From Marinobacter sp. SS21 (GTDB lineage: Bacteria; Pseudomonadota; Gammaproteobacteria; Pseudomonadales; Oleiphilaceae): a stretch of DNA of 64,000 nt. Each line of letters opens with the position of its first letter. Position 1 is the first letter of the stretch. Positions 63,881 to 64,000 of the stretch are shown one piece after another. The notes below the pieces were generated by a model. The model ran no database searches and had not been told where the DNA came from. It saw nothing but the letters and a program-made list of their open reading frames with translations. Both the position numbers and the translations under genes were made by a program. The stretch spans positions 420,773 to 484,772 of the forward strand of contig NZ_JAQNDA010000002.1 in assembly GCF_028369065.1 (NCBI RefSeq), given 5' to 3'.

Positions 63881-64000
63881 GGAGACTCTGAATAAGTCTC
63901 AAATTCAGCGATAATTAGGGCCATCGCCAACCGCATAGGATTCAGTGTCACCATGGATCAGATCACCTTCTCCGAAGCCGAGTACCAGACCAAGAAGCGC
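63881..64000 (+). mobile_element. IS5-family insertion sequence, left end (partial)
   Basis: A likely terminal inverted repeat starts GGAGACTCTGAATAAGTC at 63881, and contains GAGACT / AGTCTC. A transposase gene begins 72 bp inside. The right end lies beyond the window, so the inverted repeat and target duplication cannot be confirmed. The insertion point is 12 bp after wzc, in the middle of an expected polysaccharide operon. Confidence 0.75.
63953..64000 (+). CDS. IS5-family transposase, first 16 codons (partial)
   Basis: The start MDQITFSEAEYQTKKR is the typical N-terminus of IS5-group DDE transposases. Only 48 bases are visible. A catalytic DDE triad cannot be checked here. Confidence 0.8.
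   Translation, partial: MDQITFSEAEYQTKKR

Overview
The window looks like a chromosomal segment of a marine gammaproteobacterium close to Marinobacter. This rests on the gene orders (kdsD-kdsC-lptCAB-rpoN-hpf-ptsN-rapZ, divergent from mlaFEDCB-ibaG-murA-hisGDC), the DUF1302/DUF1329 pair, the type IV pilus genes and the GC-rich codon use. It is an inference from gene order and protein similarity as I recall them; no database search was run. No rRNA, tRNA or CRISPR array was seen.

Region 1 (1-15.4 kb) is a conserved envelope and housekeeping block. The minus strand makes Kdo (kdsD, kdsC), exports LPS (lptC, lptA, lptB), and encodes sigma-54 and its usual followers (rpoN, hpf, ptsN, rapZ; rapZ is cut by the window start). 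The plus strand encodes phospholipid trafficking (mlaFEDCB), ibaG, murA, hisG-hisD-hisC and a Nif3-family protein.

Region 2 (15.4-31.4 kb) is more accessory. It holds zapG and zapE, a thiolase, a DUF1302/DUF1329 pair followed by a large MalT-type LuxR regulator, a YihG-like acyltransferase, a Bax-like glucosaminidase, a 712-residue lipoprotein of unknown function and a YfaZ-like barrel. Copies of a ~95-bp palindromic repeat (GTAGGATGC...GCATCCTAC) lie between genes, and two stretches show tandem duplications that include it.

Region 3 (31.4-41.4 kb) holds yacG, a hybrid histidine kinase, trmO, a probable outer-membrane protein, coaE and the type IV pilus core pilD-pilC-pilB, divergent from pilA. 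pilA has a clear sigma-54 promoter. Between the kinase and yacG lies a five-copy tandem repeat of the stop/start junction itself.

Region 4 (41.4-51.6 kb) is strikingly A/T-rich and looks horizontally acquired. It begins directly after the pilA terminator with a GT-C membrane protein (candidate pilin glycosyltransferase), followed by a GT2, three GT4s, an AsnB-like amidotransferase, a MOP-family flippase and a methyltransferase.

Region 5 (51.6-64 kb) returns to GC-rich DNA and looks like the start of an exopolysaccharide/capsule locus: cysQ, rfaH, a yjbH-like gene, an initiating sugar-phosphate transferase, wza, wzb and wzc, with two paralogous small lipoproteins. An exact match to the E. coli RfaH-recruiting ops element (GGCGGTAGCGTG) lies inside the signal-peptide codons of yjbH, immediately downstream of rfaH. 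This suggests a self-contained RfaH-controlled operon. An IS5-family element begins 12 bp after wzc and runs off the window.
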